Below the pieces are notes generated by a model. The model worked only from the letters and a program-made list of their open reading frames with translations. It was not told the DNA's origin and searched no databases. Of a stretch of DNA of 64,000 nucleotides, positions 22,802 through 31,871 are shown in pieces. The stretch is from JAISGQ01 sp045534445 (GTDB lineage: Bacteria; Bacillota; Clostridia; Oscillospirales; Acutalibacteraceae), in the NCBI GenBank assembly GCA_045534445.1, contig JAZSJQ010000035.1, positions 1 to 64,000 of the forward strand. The letters run 5' to 3'. How positions within the stretch are numbered: position 1 is the stretch's first letter; each line of letters starts with the position of its first letter. The position numbers and the translations under genes are program-made.

Positions 22802-25450
22802 ATGAAGAACTGGTATATCGAAAGTGCAGAGGACACCGCTGCCGCTTTCTCCTCTGACATAAAAAACGGTCTTACAGAGGAGCAGGCTCAGCAAAAGCTG
22901 CTTTCCTGCGGCAAAAACAAGCTCAAGGAGAAGGAAAAGAAAACCCTCACCGAGCGATTCTTTGCACAGCTCAAGGACTTTATGGTCGTTGTGCTGCTGA
23001 TTGCCGCATTTGTCTCCCTTGTTGTGGAGATCGTTGAATCTCACGGAAAGGATATAAATCCTGCCGAACCTATTATAATTATCGCTATCGTCATCCTTAA
23101 TGCCGTTCTCGGCGTTATTCAGGAGCAGAAGGCAGAAGCTTCTCTCGATGCTCTGAAAAAAATGACCTCCTCCCTTTCAAAGGTCAGACGCGGAGGAATT
23201 GTAAAAACCATCCCGTCGGAGGATATCGTTCCCGGTGATATCGTTCTTCTTGAAGCAGGCGACTTTGTCCCTGCTGACGGCAGGCTTACAATATGTGCGG
23301 GATTAAAGTGTGATGAAAGCACCCTTACAGGCGAAAGCATGCCCGTTGAAAAGGATGCCGATGCCGGTATAGATGTTACCTGCCCACTCGGAGACCGCAT
23401 AAATATGGTTTTTTCCGGCTGCTGTGTTACCTACGGCAGAGCAGAATTCGTCGTCACCGCAACGGGTATGCACACCGAAATGGGAAGCATCGCAGGTATG
23501 CTCGCAAACGAAGACGAGGAGCCCACTCCTCTTCAGAAGCAGCTTGCACAGCTGGGCAAAAAGCTCGGAACATTTTCCCTTATCATATGTGCGGTAATAT
23601 TCTTATTCGGTACTTTTATTACCAAAAACTGGCTTGAGACCTTCATGACAGCGGTGTCTCTTGCAGTTGCCGCCATCCCCGAAGGACTTACCGCAATAGT
23701 GACCGTCATTCTCGCTCTCGGCGTACAGAAAATGGTCAGAAAGAATGCTATTATCAAAAAGCTCCCTGCGGTGGAGACTCTGGGCGGTGCTTCTGTAATA
23801 TGTTCAGATAAGACAGGCACTCTTACCATGAATAAAATGACGCTTGTCCGCGCATGGGCATATGAAGATAATTCCCTGCGCAATATAGACGCTCTTGACC
23901 CTGCTTCGGACAAGTCCATCGTAAAGCTTATTCAGCTTGCGTCTCTTTGCTGTGATGCTCACATTGAAGAGGACTGCAAGGGCAATGTCTCCGAAACAGG
24001 CGACCCTACCGAAACTGCTCTCATCTCTGCTCTGCTTTCTATGGGGCAGACAAAGAATGAGCTTGAAAAAATATACAGACGCGTATCGGAGATCCCCTTT
24101 GATTCCGACCGCAAGCTTATGACCACTGTACACTCAACCGAATCGGGGTATATCTCCATCACCAAGGGTGCCCCTGATGTTATTCTTTCACGCTGTTCGA
24201 GTGTCGATTCCGACAAAGTAATGGCTGTATGCGAATCAATGAGCCGAGAAGCTCTGCGAGTTCTTGCAGTTGCCTGCAAGCGTCATTCGGGAAAAATCAA
24301 AGCCGCAGATGATACTTTCGAAGAAAACCTTACCTTTATCGGTCTTGTGGGACTTATTGATCCTCCGAGAGAGGAAGCACGCAGTGCTGTCAGAATCTGC
24401 CACGAAGCGGGTGTGCGCACAGTCATGATTACGGGAGACCATGTTATGACCGCTTCGGCTGTCGCAAAGGATCTCGGCATACTTGCCGAAGGCGAAGAAG
24501 CCATTTCGGGTGCCGAGCTTGCCGAAATGAGTGAGGCTGACCTCTGTTCAAACATAAGAAAATACTCCGTTTATGCGAGAGTCTCTCCTGCCGATAAAAT
24601 CAGAATCGTCAAGGCATGGCAGGATGCAGGCGAGACGGTTGCCATGACAGGCGACGGAGTAAATGATGCACCTGCTCTTAAAGCCGCAGATATTGGCTGT
24701 GCAATGGGCATTACCGGCACCGATGCCGCAAAAGGTGCCGCCGACGTCATTCTCACTGACGATAATTTTGCAACCATCGTTTCCGCTGTAAGAGAAGGCC
24801 GCGGAATCTTTGACAACATCAGGAAATCTGTTCGTTTTCTGCTTTCCTGCAACCTCGGAGAGATCGTTGCCGTTTTCCTTTGTCTGATAATTTTCAAGGT
24901 ATCTCCCCTTGCGGCCATGCATCTGCTGCTTATCAATCTTGTTACCGACTCCTTCCCTGCTCTTGCGCTGGGTGTGGAGCCGATGGAGCCCGATATTATG
25001 CAGAGAAAACCAAGGGCAAGAGATGAGGGTATTCTGACCCGCAACAGTGCCGTACACACCGTCATTCAGGGTTTTATCATCGGTATTCTTACCGTTATTG
25101 CCTTCGCTCTCGGAAAGGCTCTCAGCGGCGGAGACACAGCCGCCGCCTCCACCATGGCATTCGGCACTTTGTCTCTTTCTCAGCTTATGCACGTTCTCTG
25201 CATACGCACCGATAAGTCTATTTTCTCCAAATCATTTATCGATAATAAAATGATGCTCTATGCTCAGGCAGGTTCTGTTGCGATAACACTTCTTGCCATG
25301 CTGGTGCCTCCTTTTATGAAGATATTCTCATTTGTATCTCTTTCGGGCATCATGTGGCTCTGGATAATAATTCTTGCACTCATGCCGATCGTTATCAGCG
25401 AAGCCGTAAAATTCTTATCAGGTGCTTTCGATCGTTATACCGACAGATAG
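22802..25450 (+). CDS. Calcium-transporting P-type ATPase (SERCA-like)
   Basis: The 882-aa protein is a complete P2A-type pump: actuator TGES (STLTGESMPVE), phosphorylation site SDKTGTLT (Asp336), TGDGVNDAPALK, and about ten membrane helices. Ca2+ ligands of SERCA are present: PEGL in helix 4 (AAIPEGLTAIV), NLGE in helix 5 and NLVTD in helix 6. The C-terminus lacks a calmodulin-binding extension. It probably exports Ca2+ from the cytosol. GGAGG precedes the ATG. It lies 15 bp after pncB and ends in a strong terminator. Confidence 0.94.
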   Translation: MKNWYIESAEDTAAAFSSDIKNGLTEEQAQQKLLSCGKNKLKEKEKKTLTERFFAQLKDFMVVVLLIAAFVSLVVEIVESHGKDINPAEPIIIIAIVILNAVLGVIQEQKAEASLDALKKMTSSLSKVRRGGIVKTIPSEDIVPGDIVLLEAGDFVPADGRLTICAGLKCDESTLTGESMPVEKDADAGIDVTCPLGDRINMVFSGCCVTYGRAEFVVTATGMHTEMGSIAGMLANEDEEPTPLQKQLAQLGKKLGTFSLIICAVIFLFGTFITKNWLETFMTAVSLAVAAIPEGLTAIVTVILALGVQKMVRKNAIIKKLPAVETLGGASVICSDKTGTLTMNKMTLVRAWAYEDNSLRNIDALDPASDKSIVKLIQLASLCCDAHIEEDCKGNVSETGDPTETALISALLSMGQTKNELEKIYRRVSEIPFDSDRKLMTTVHSTESGYISITKGAPDVILSRCSSVDSDKVMAVCESMSREALRVLAVACKRHSGKIKAADDTFEENLTFIGLVGLIDPPREEARSAVRICHEAGVRTVMITGDHVMTASAVAKDLGILAEGEEAISGAELAEMSEADLCSNIRKYSVYARVSPADKIRIVKAWQDAGETVAMTGDGVNDAPALKAADIGCAMGITGTDAAKGAADVILTDDNFATIVSAVREGRGIFDNIRKSVRFLLSCNLGEIVAVFLCLIIFKVSPLAAMHLLLINLVTDSFPALALGVEPMEPDIMQRKPRARDEGILTRNSAVHTVIQGFIIGILTVIAFALGKALSGGDTAAASTMAFGTLSLSQLMHVLCIRTDKSIFSKSFIDNKMMLYAQAGSVAITLLAMLVPPFMKIFSFVSLSGIMWLWIIILALMPIVISEAVKFLSGAFDRYTDR

Positions 25451-25456
25451 ATATAA

Positions 25457-25493
25457 AAGGCAGTCACCGTTATCAGGTGACTGCCTTTTACTG
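25457..25493 (+). terminator. Intrinsic terminator after Ca2+ ATPase
   Basis: AAAGGCAGTCACC and GGTGACTGCCTTTT pair around GTTATCA. Confidence 0.85.
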
Positions 25494-25599
25494 TCCTGCG
25501 TTTGTTTACCCTTTGGTAATATATGTTTACAATACATACATTATTTTAACAAACCTTTTACCCCTTCTTAAAGCAATACGTACAGTTTCTTAACGGTTA

Positions 25600-25866
25600 A
25601 ATCACAATCAGGTGCTAAACTCTAATCGTACCCCAAAGAGAGGTGATGCCTATGAAATAACGCACAAGGTCACATGAATTCAAGCAAACACACATAACAT
25701 CTGCCTTCAGAGGCAGCAAAAACAGGGCATCGCCCTTTTACATATATCATTTCATTTTACTCTCTTCTTTATTACTGCCGCCTGCCGAGGGGTCGGAATA
25801 CCGCTTCGGCAGGCAACGCAGACAAAACACTTTCTTTTTCCGCTTTATGCGGATTTTTTATTTTGT
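25600..25866 (+). other. Gene-poor region, candidate small RNA with tiny ORF
   Basis: No protein gene is supported between 25494 and 25976. GAGAGGTG at 25639 is followed by ATGAAATAA, a perfect ribosome binding site with a two-codon ORF, perhaps a remnant or a leader. Downstream are hairpins CTGCC/GGCAG (about 25699), GGGC-ATC-GCCC, and GCCTGCCGA/TCGGCAGGC (about 25783-25817), then CCGC-TTTAT-GCGG with TTTTTT (about 25840-25862), which looks like an intrinsic terminator. A transcript of about 250 nt would fit; no known RNA family was recognised. Confidence 0.35.
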
Positions 25867-25877
25867 ATTTCTCTCTG

Positions 25878-25933
25878 AATTTCCAACTGTTTTTTGCAAA
25901 ACAGTTGGAAATTCTCTTAATATGTGATAGAAT
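25878..25933 (+). promoter_or_regulatory. Promoter with overlapping inverted-repeat operator, upstream of CotH gene
   Basis: A perfect 16-bp inverted repeat AATTTCCAACTGTTTT (25878-25893) and AAAACAGTTGGAAATT (25898-25913) overlaps the -35 box TTGGAA (25905-25910), which is followed after 17 bp by TAGAAT (25928-25933). The layout matches the HAD phosphatase promoter at 5063-5121. Confidence 0.55.
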
Positions 25934-25976
25934 ATTTGATGATTCAATTTATGTCTATCCCATGGAGGTGAGATTC

Positions 25977-28922
25977 TTGCGCAGATTGCCACGCCTGATC
26001 CTTGTCTGTTCCCTGTGCATATGCATTATGCTTACGCTGCTTTTTGGCTGCACTTCACAGATAAGCGAAACCGTCAATACATACAGCAAGAATAATTCCA
26101 TTCTGATAAATGAAATCATGTCCTCAAACAGTAACTACGCTCAGGCACAGGACGGTGAATTCTACGATTGGGTAGAGCTTTACAACAACACCGATGAAGA
26201 CATAAATCTTGAGGGTTACTACTTTTCCGACTCCGGCACCGAGCCTTTAAGATGGAGTTTTCCCAATATAACCATCAAGGCACGCTCTTATCTTGTTGTC
26301 TATCTTTCCGGTCTTGATATATGGGACGGTGCTTATGAGGTACACACCAACTTCAAGCTCTCCTCCAACGGAGAGCATCTGATCCTGTCCCATTCCTCAG
26401 GCGATGTTCTGCAGCAGATCGATATCCCTTCTATCCCTCGCAATGTTTCTTATGCCCGTGACAGCGAATCCGCCGAGTTTCTCTGGTGTGCAGTGGCAAC
26501 TCCCGGTGCAGTCAACTCTTCGGGTTCAAAAAACATCGATGAACTTGAATTCCCCACATACGATATCATTATAAATGAATACATGAGCAGCAACACCTAT
26601 TCCTTTGCCGACAGCAAGGGGGAACACTACGATTGGGTGGAGCTGTATAACCGTTCTCTTGATGACATTGATCTCACCGGATTTTTCCTTACCGATGACA
26701 GATACAACAACATGAAGTGGCCTTTCCCCTCAAACACCGTTATAGGATCAGGCGAGTATCTTGTCATCTTCTGTTCGGGACTTGACACCGTAAGCGATTC
26801 GGGTGAAATTCATTCCTCTTTTTCCCTCAGCGGCGACGATGACCTTGTATGTCTTTATACTCCCGAGGGACTTCTGTGTTCATCTCTTCAGATCTGCAAT
26901 CTGCCCGAGGATGTATCAACGGGAATTTCCGAAAGCGGTGAACAGCAGCTTTTCGCCCGTGCTACCCCCGGAAAGGCAAATACTACTTTTTCCTATCCTG
27001 TTACTTCTGTTCTTTCAGCGGACATAAACGACGGTGTTTTCATTTCAGAAGCAGCAAGCGTTTCCGGTACTCGCGCAAAGTATTCCAACGACTGGATCGA
27101 GCTGTTCAACTCGACTGATACTGAGATCGATCTTACCGGCTATGGCCTCTCCACCAAAGAGGATATAATTGAATTCACTTTCCCTAAAACCACAATTGCT
27201 CCCGGAGGTTATCTCCTCGTTTATTGCACGGGTACTGAACAGTCAGTTGCAGGCAAGACTCTTAAAACCGCCTTCAAGCTCAGCAACGCCGGTGAAAATA
27301 TCTATCTTACAAATTCTCTCGGACGGGTCGTTGATACTTTTTCAACAGGCAAGCAGCGCAACGGTATCAGCAGCGGTCGTGATGAAACTGCTCCTTCTCT
27401 CAGATTTTTCTTCACCACTCCAACCCCCGGCAAGCCCAATAACATGGGCACCGCCCGCAGCACTTACACCGCTGAGCCCTCATTTGATACTGAAGCAGGC
27501 TATGTTAAAAGCGGCACAGTTGTCAATGTTTCTGTCCCCGAGGGTTCCTATGTGGTTGTTACTAAAGACGGTTCAACTCCCTCTTCTTCCGGCACCGCTC
27601 ATTACGAAGATTTCTCAATAACAGTCAAAAAAAGCACCGTTCTTAAGGCACAGGCTTTTTCTGACTGCAACCTTCCGAGCGATGTTATCACTACCTCTTT
27701 TATAGTTGAAAAGAAGCATGATATTGCTGTTATCAGCCTTTCAAGTGACCCTGACGGGCTTTTCAGCTACAGATCGGGAATACTTGTTGACGGTCCCGGG
27801 TACACCGAAAAGCTTCCCCACTACGGCGCCAATTACTGGAAAGACTGGGAACGTTCTACTCACATTGAATATATTACCACCGATGGCGAGCTTGCAGTTG
27901 AATTCGACTGCGGTATTCACACCTTCGGTCAGTATGCACGAGGTCTTCCGCAGAAGGGTCTTGCGCTTATTCTCCGTGAAAAATACGGTGCAAACGAGGT
28001 CAGTTATCCATTCTTTACGGATAATGATGTTGCAAGCTACAAATCACTCCTTCTCCGTCCCGAGGGTCAGGATTGGAACAGAGCAAAGCTGCGCGATGTT
28101 CTGGTTCCCGCTCTTATCAAAAATACCCACTTGACTTCGGTTGATTATATGGACTATACGCCCGTTGCTCTCTATATAAACGGCGAATACTGGGGACTTT
28201 ATTATCTGCGCGAAAAGCTTAATGATAACTACGTTTCATACAAATATGGCTATGACAAAGAGGATATAGATCTTATCAAATCTCAGGCCTTTGTCCGCGC
28301 AGGTTCAAAAGCCGAATACACTGCACTTGTCAAATGGGTGAGAAAAAACAGTTTGAGAAGCGCAAAGAATTATGAGTATTTCTGTTCCAAGGTAGATATT
28401 GATTCATTTATACAGTTCTGGATAGTTCAGACTTATGTATGCAACCACGATACCGGTAATATCCGCTGTTATAAAGGCGAAGACGGTAAATGGCGCTGGA
28501 TGCTTTACGATTTTGACTGGGCATTTATGATATCATATGCCTCAAAGGATATGATAGAGGCTCACATGACAGACCCCGAGGGACACGGTGCTGTCAACAA
28601 CATGAGCAACGTCATGTCACGCAGGCTGCTTAATAACTCTGAATTCCGCAAGAAATTTGTCAGGGAATACATAAAGGCACTGAAATATGTATTTACTCCC
28701 GAACGTGCCAAGGAAATACTTAACTCCCTGCAAGCAACCATCAAAAGTGAAATTCCCCGCCAATATGACCGCTGGGGCCATCCGTCTGTGACCTTGCAGA
28801 GTAATCAGGTCAGAAATATCAGCAGATTTTTTGAAAAGCGTTCTTCCTATGTAAAGGCTCATCTGAAGAGACACTTCAAATTATCCGAAAAAGAATTCCA
28901 GAGAATTTGGGATTCGGTGTGA
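25977..28922 (+). CDS. CotH kinase lipoprotein with three lamin-tail domains
   Basis: The 981-aa protein starts at TTG 25977, 8 bp after GGAGGTGAG; the signal sequence ends in a lipobox LLFGC near residue 23. Three lamin-tail-like repeats follow (about 40-160, 190-320, 345-470), each with a [SN]-x-[YF]-x-DWVELYN or NDWIELFN start and a C-terminal ATPG(K/A) or PTPGKPNN. Then come a small beta domain (about 480-560) and a CotH kinase domain (about 575-930) with GLYYLREKLND and the metal site LYDFDWAF (D845, D847). CotH proteins are Fam20-like atypical kinases, in Bacillus acting on spore-coat proteins; surface LTD-CotH proteins of gut Firmicutes have less certain roles. Here it should be anchored outside the membrane. 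Confidence 0.9.
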   Translation: MRRLPRLILVCSLCICIMLTLLFGCTSQISETVNTYSKNNSILINEIMSSNSNYAQAQDGEFYDWVELYNNTDEDINLEGYYFSDSGTEPLRWSFPNITIKARSYLVVYLSGLDIWDGAYEVHTNFKLSSNGEHLILSHSSGDVLQQIDIPSIPRNVSYARDSESAEFLWCAVATPGAVNSSGSKNIDELEFPTYDIIINEYMSSNTYSFADSKGEHYDWVELYNRSLDDIDLTGFFLTDDRYNNMKWPFPSNTVIGSGEYLVIFCSGLDTVSDSGEIHSSFSLSGDDDLVCLYTPEGLLCSSLQICNLPEDVSTGISESGEQQLFARATPGKANTTFSYPVTSVLSADINDGVFISEAASVSGTRAKYSNDWIELFNSTDTEIDLTGYGLSTKEDIIEFTFPKTTIAPGGYLLVYCTGTEQSVAGKTLKTAFKLSNAGENIYLTNSLGRVVDTFSTGKQRNGISSGRDETAPSLRFFFTTPTPGKPNNMGTARSTYTAEPSFDTEAGYVKSGTVVNVSVPEGSYVVVTKDGSTPSSSGTAHYEDFSITVKKSTVLKAQAFSDCNLPSDVITTSFIVEKKHDIAVISLSSDPDGLFSYRSGILVDGPGYTEKLPHYGANYWKDWERSTHIEYITTDGELAVEFDCGIHTFGQYARGLPQKGLALILREKYGANEVSYPFFTDNDVASYKSLLLRPEGQDWNRAKLRDVLVPALIKNTHLTSVDYMDYTPVALYINGEYWGLYYLREKLNDNYVSYKYGYDKEDIDLIKSQAFVRAGSKAEYTALVKWVRKNSLRSAKNYEYFCSKVDIDSFIQFWIVQTYVCNHDTGNIRCYKGEDGKWRWMLYDFDWAFMISYASKDMIEAHMTDPEGHGAVNNMSNVMSRRLLNNSEFRKKFVREYIKALKYVFTPERAKEILNSLQATIKSEIPRQYDRWGHPSVTLQSNQVRNISRFFEKRSSYVKAHLKRHFKLSEKEFQRIWDSV

Positions 28923-28931
28923 TTTCTACTA

Positions 28932-28967
28932 TAAAAAGAACCTCGGTGATAGCCGAGGTTCTTTTTA
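28932..28967. terminator. Terminator between CotH and hemolysin III genes
   Basis: AAAAAGAACCTCGG and CCGAGGTTCTTTTT pair around TGATAG; A and T runs suit both directions. Confidence 0.85.
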
Positions 28968-28970
28968 TTA

Positions 28971-29642
28971 TCAGAGAATATATCCGATTATTGCTACATA
29001 CTGCATTATGCTGCCTGCAAGGCAGAATACATGGAAAAGGGAATGCATATATCTGAGCTTTACTCCAAGCCCGTAGACTCCTGCACCGACGGTATACGCA
29101 ACACCGCCCATCAGTATCCAGAAGAATGCATCGGGTCCCATAGCTTCCATTGCCGTCTTTGCCGCAATGATAATGCACCATCCCATTCCGAGGTAGCATA
29201 TCATTGAAAGCACATTGTATTTCTTCAGGTCAATGGCGGTGAAAATCGCTCCGATTACCGCACAGCCCCAGACAATGCCGAAGATCGACCATGCCCATCC
29301 GGGCGATACAGGTCTGACTGCGCAGAAAAGAATCGGAGTGTATGTGCCGCCTATGAGGAAGTATATGGTACAGTGATCGACTATCTGCATGATTTTCTTT
29401 CCTGTGTTTCTCGGCAGACCGTGATACACGCTGGACATAGTATACAGCAGAACCAGTGCCGCTCCGTATATAGCACCGCTTACAACACCCCATACATCGC
29501 CCTTTGACGCCGGGACTATTATACAGGTTATAAGCGCAAACACGCCAAAGACTGCTCCGACTGCGTGTGATACAGAATTGAAAATCTCCTCTCCGCTTGT
29601 ATAATCAGGAAGCTTTCTGTCACATATTTTTGTTCTGGTCAT
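28971..29642 (-). CDS. Hemolysin III family membrane protein
   Basis: The 223-aa protein has seven hydrophobic helices and the HlyIII/PAQR pattern: EEIFNSVSHAVGAVFG near the N-terminus, SSVYHGLPR, VDHCTIYFLIGGTYTPI and, near the C-terminus, MHSLFHVFCLAG. The Ser-His, Asp-His and His-x3-His residues match the metal site of the family. ATG 29642 is chosen because AAGGAG sits right before it; the longer open frame has no ribosome binding site. Family members have been linked to membrane fluidity; hemolytic activity should not be assumed. Confidence 0.9.
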   Translation of the reverse strand: MTRTKICDRKLPDYTSGEEIFNSVSHAVGAVFGVFALITCIIVPASKGDVWGVVSGAIYGAALVLLYTMSSVYHGLPRNTGKKIMQIVDHCTIYFLIGGTYTPILFCAVRPVSPGWAWSIFGIVWGCAVIGAIFTAIDLKKYNVLSMICYLGMGWCIIIAAKTAMEAMGPDAFFWILMGGVAYTVGAGVYGLGVKLRYMHSLFHVFCLAGSIMQYVAIIGYIL

Positions 29643-29837
29643 TTTTCGTTGCTCCTTTTTGTCCATGTCATTTACCGTCTCTGCGGTTCTGTCTGCAGTA
29701 TACCCCCAAGGAGCAGAAAAACTCAACCTACTGATGAAATAACGGGCTATACTGCTGAGAGTAGAGCGGTAGAGTCGCAACTCTACTTCTCTACTGACAG
29801 TAGAATTGGCTTGTTTTCAAGGTTTTTCGAGCATAAC

Positions 29838-29871
29838 AAAAATCGTCTTGAATGAATCAAGACGATTTTTG
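29838..29871 (-). terminator. Intrinsic terminator of the 29.9-33.8 kb operon
   Basis: AAAATCGTCTTGA and TCAAGACGATTTT pair around ATGAA, four bases after the last stop codon. Confidence 0.85.
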
Positions 29872-29874
29872 AGT

Positions 29875-30489
29875 TTATTCACTTTCAACTACTGAGCCTT
29901 TGATCTTTGACCATACAAGTATTATTATCTGTCCCGGTACGCCTAAAAGATATATCTGCCACAGATTTATACCCGCCGCCAGAAAGGACAGATGCAGAGA
30001 AAGAAGCACCGACCACATCAAAAGTGATACTATAAGATAATTTCTTCGTACATCAAACCATATACTGTTGAAAATCAGCCACACTATCATGGAAAGAGGC
30101 ACCGCATACACAAACATAAGCCATTGCGCAGGGGAATCCTTTGCGGCAATTGATATTATCACAAAGGCAATAAACGCCGCCAGCCACACTGCCAGAACAG
30201 ACAGCATTACAATAAATTTCTTATTGTAATTGCGAACGGGCTTTTCTTTCTTTTCCTTTTTGAGCTTCGGACGCTCATGCTCTTCTCTTACAAGATAATC
30301 AAGGGGCACCTTGAACATATCAGCTATTTCAACAAGAACGGCAATATCAGGCATGGACTCTGCCCTTTCCCACTTGGAGACCGCCTTGTCGGAGTAATTC
30401 AGTTTTTCCGCCAGCTCAAGCTGAGTCATTCCCTTAGCCTGCCTGAGCTCGGCTATATTTTTTGCTACAATGGATTTTATATTATTCAT
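29875..30489 (-). CDS. Membrane-anchored XRE-family regulator
   Basis: The 204-aa protein combines an N-terminal HTH (IAELRQAKGMTQLELAEKL, SDKAVSKWERAESMPD, about residues 10-65) with a Lys-rich linker and four hydrophobic helices (about 95-195). Such fusions are common in Firmicutes; the membrane part may sense a signal or simply tether the regulator. AGAGGT precedes the ATG. It is the last gene of the operon, 16 bp after the DUF1295-like gene, so it may control the operon. Confidence 0.85.
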   Translation of the reverse strand: MNNIKSIVAKNIAELRQAKGMTQLELAEKLNYSDKAVSKWERAESMPDIAVLVEIADMFKVPLDYLVREEHERPKLKKEKKEKPVRNYNKKFIVMLSVLAVWLAAFIAFVIISIAAKDSPAQWLMFVYAVPLSMIVWLIFNSIWFDVRRNYLIVSLLMWSVLLSLHLSFLAAGINLWQIYLLGVPGQIIILVWSKIKGSVVESE

Positions 30490-30505
30490 TATAGACCTCT
30501 GCTTC

Positions 30506-31357
30506 CTATTTGATTATGGGCAACAGCGCTCTTGTCTGCTTCTTATATTCCGCAAAGCCTTCCTTCTTCGACTGTCTTCCGTCGGCAAGGGGTATACTGA
30601 TACAAAGGAAAAGCAGTGTATTTGCTATTGCTCCTGCAATATAATACCACTTAAAGCCCAATACCGCAACTGAGGAAAGTGCTATACCCCACCACATTAC
30701 AATCTCTCCGAGATAATTCGGATGGCGCGAATATTTCCAAAGACCCGAACGGATAAATGTGCCTGTTCTGTTCTTTCTGAATTTATGCATCTGTATATCT
30801 GATGTTCCCTGAAGAATCACCGCCAGAACAGAAAGTACAAAGCAAAGAATGCTTATAACTCCGCCTTCGGCATTGCTTCTCAGAACGTAAACAGCAGGAA
30901 GAGTGACTCCGTAGACCACAAGAGTCGGTACCATATGTATGCCGATAAAATTGATGATCGGATAGAAAATACCTGTCGTATCATGGAGCATGGTGTATCG
31001 CCAGTCCTGATGCTCAAGACCACGGAAGGTATATGCCCAATTGGCTGTCAGGCGCACTCCCCAGATAAAAACTGCGGCAAGTATCAGAATTTTTGCAAGG
31101 GTCATTTGCTCAAAAACCGCAAATGCTCCGAGAATAACTATCGGCTGGACGCTCCAGTAAGGGTCATAGACCGATGCGTTATTGAATATGAGGCTGAATA
31201 TAAAGGTAAATACCGTTGCCGCTATATCGGCAATCAGGAGATTGAGCCACATATCATAAGGCAGTGCCAGATATGTTCCTATGCCGACAATTGATGCCAG
31301 TATGTATATTATCGTTATTACCAAAAAGCTTGCGCTTCTGCTTTGCTTTATCTTCAT
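30506..31357 (-). CDS. DUF1295 / steroid 5-alpha-reductase-like membrane protein
   Basis: The 283-aa protein has about seven hydrophobic segments and the C-terminal family signature GLWKYSRHPNYLGEIVMWWG (residues near 205-225), shared with sterol reductases and isoprenylcysteine methyltransferases. ATG 31357 overlaps the stop of the flavodoxin gene (ATGA), so the two are translationally coupled; the frame's longer 5' end lies inside flavodoxin. A reductase using electrons from the coupled flavodoxin is an attractive but unproven idea. The substrate is unknown. Confidence 0.85.
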   Translation of the reverse strand: MKIKQSRSASFLVITIIYILASIVGIGTYLALPYDMWLNLLIADIAATVFTFIFSLIFNNASVYDPYWSVQPIVILGAFAVFEQMTLAKILILAAVFIWGVRLTANWAYTFRGLEHQDWRYTMLHDTTGIFYPIINFIGIHMVPTLVVYGVTLPAVYVLRSNAEGGVISILCFVLSVLAVILQGTSDIQMHKFRKNRTGTFIRSGLWKYSRHPNYLGEIVMWWGIALSSVAVLGFKWYYIAGAIANTLLFLCISIPLADGRQSKKEGFAEYKKQTRALLPIIK

Positions 31358-31869
31358 GCTGTTATACCTGCTTCTTTGCACCATTCAAGAATCATTGACA
31401 GATTCTCCTCGCATACATAGCTGCCGCCCTCTTTAAGGGTCTCGAGCATCTTTTCGTCCGACTCTGTCAGCTCATCCTTTGAGTTTATCTGCTTCATGAT
31501 CGCGTTTACTGCCACGCCCATCATGCTCTTATAAAGCCCTTTGAGCTTATCGGGTGCATATCCTCCCTGAAGAGTGAAGGCTTCAGCACTGTCAGGGATC
31601 TTATTTGCTTTCTTTGCCTGTGCCGTAAGCTTTCCTGTTTCTCCAAGCCCTACTGCACACACTGCCTTGACATTATATCTCTTGCAGACCTTTTTGCATT
31701 CTCTTACAGAGCCTGCCATAAGCCAGCCGAGATAGATTATATCGCTGCCCTTTTCGATCGCTTTCTTTGCATCATTGATCTCGTAAACGGGAAGATCAGT
31801 GATCTTTCCGAGCATTTCTGCGTATTCCTTTGTAAAGCCTGTATTTGATGTGTAAACTATTGCTCTCAT
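31354..31869 (-). CDS. Flavodoxin-like protein
   Basis: The 171-aa protein begins MRAIVYTSNTGFTKEYAEML, with the TSNTGFT loop that binds FMN phosphate, and continues with IIYLGWLMAGSV and VCAVGLGE, the further flavin-contacting loops. The length is typical for the flavodoxin-domain family. It should be a soluble electron carrier or flavin-dependent reductase. It overlaps the next gene by 4 bp (ATGA) and starts 2 bp after the upstream membrane-protein gene, so it is a core member of the operon. Confidence 0.87.
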   Translation of the reverse strand: MRAIVYTSNTGFTKEYAEMLGKITDLPVYEINDAKKAIEKGSDIIYLGWLMAGSVRECKKVCKRYNVKAVCAVGLGETGKLTAQAKKANKIPDSAEAFTLQGGYAPDKLKGLYKSMMGVAVNAIMKQINSKDELTESDEKMLETLKEGGSYVCEENLSMILEWCKEAGITA

Positions 31870-31871
31870 TA

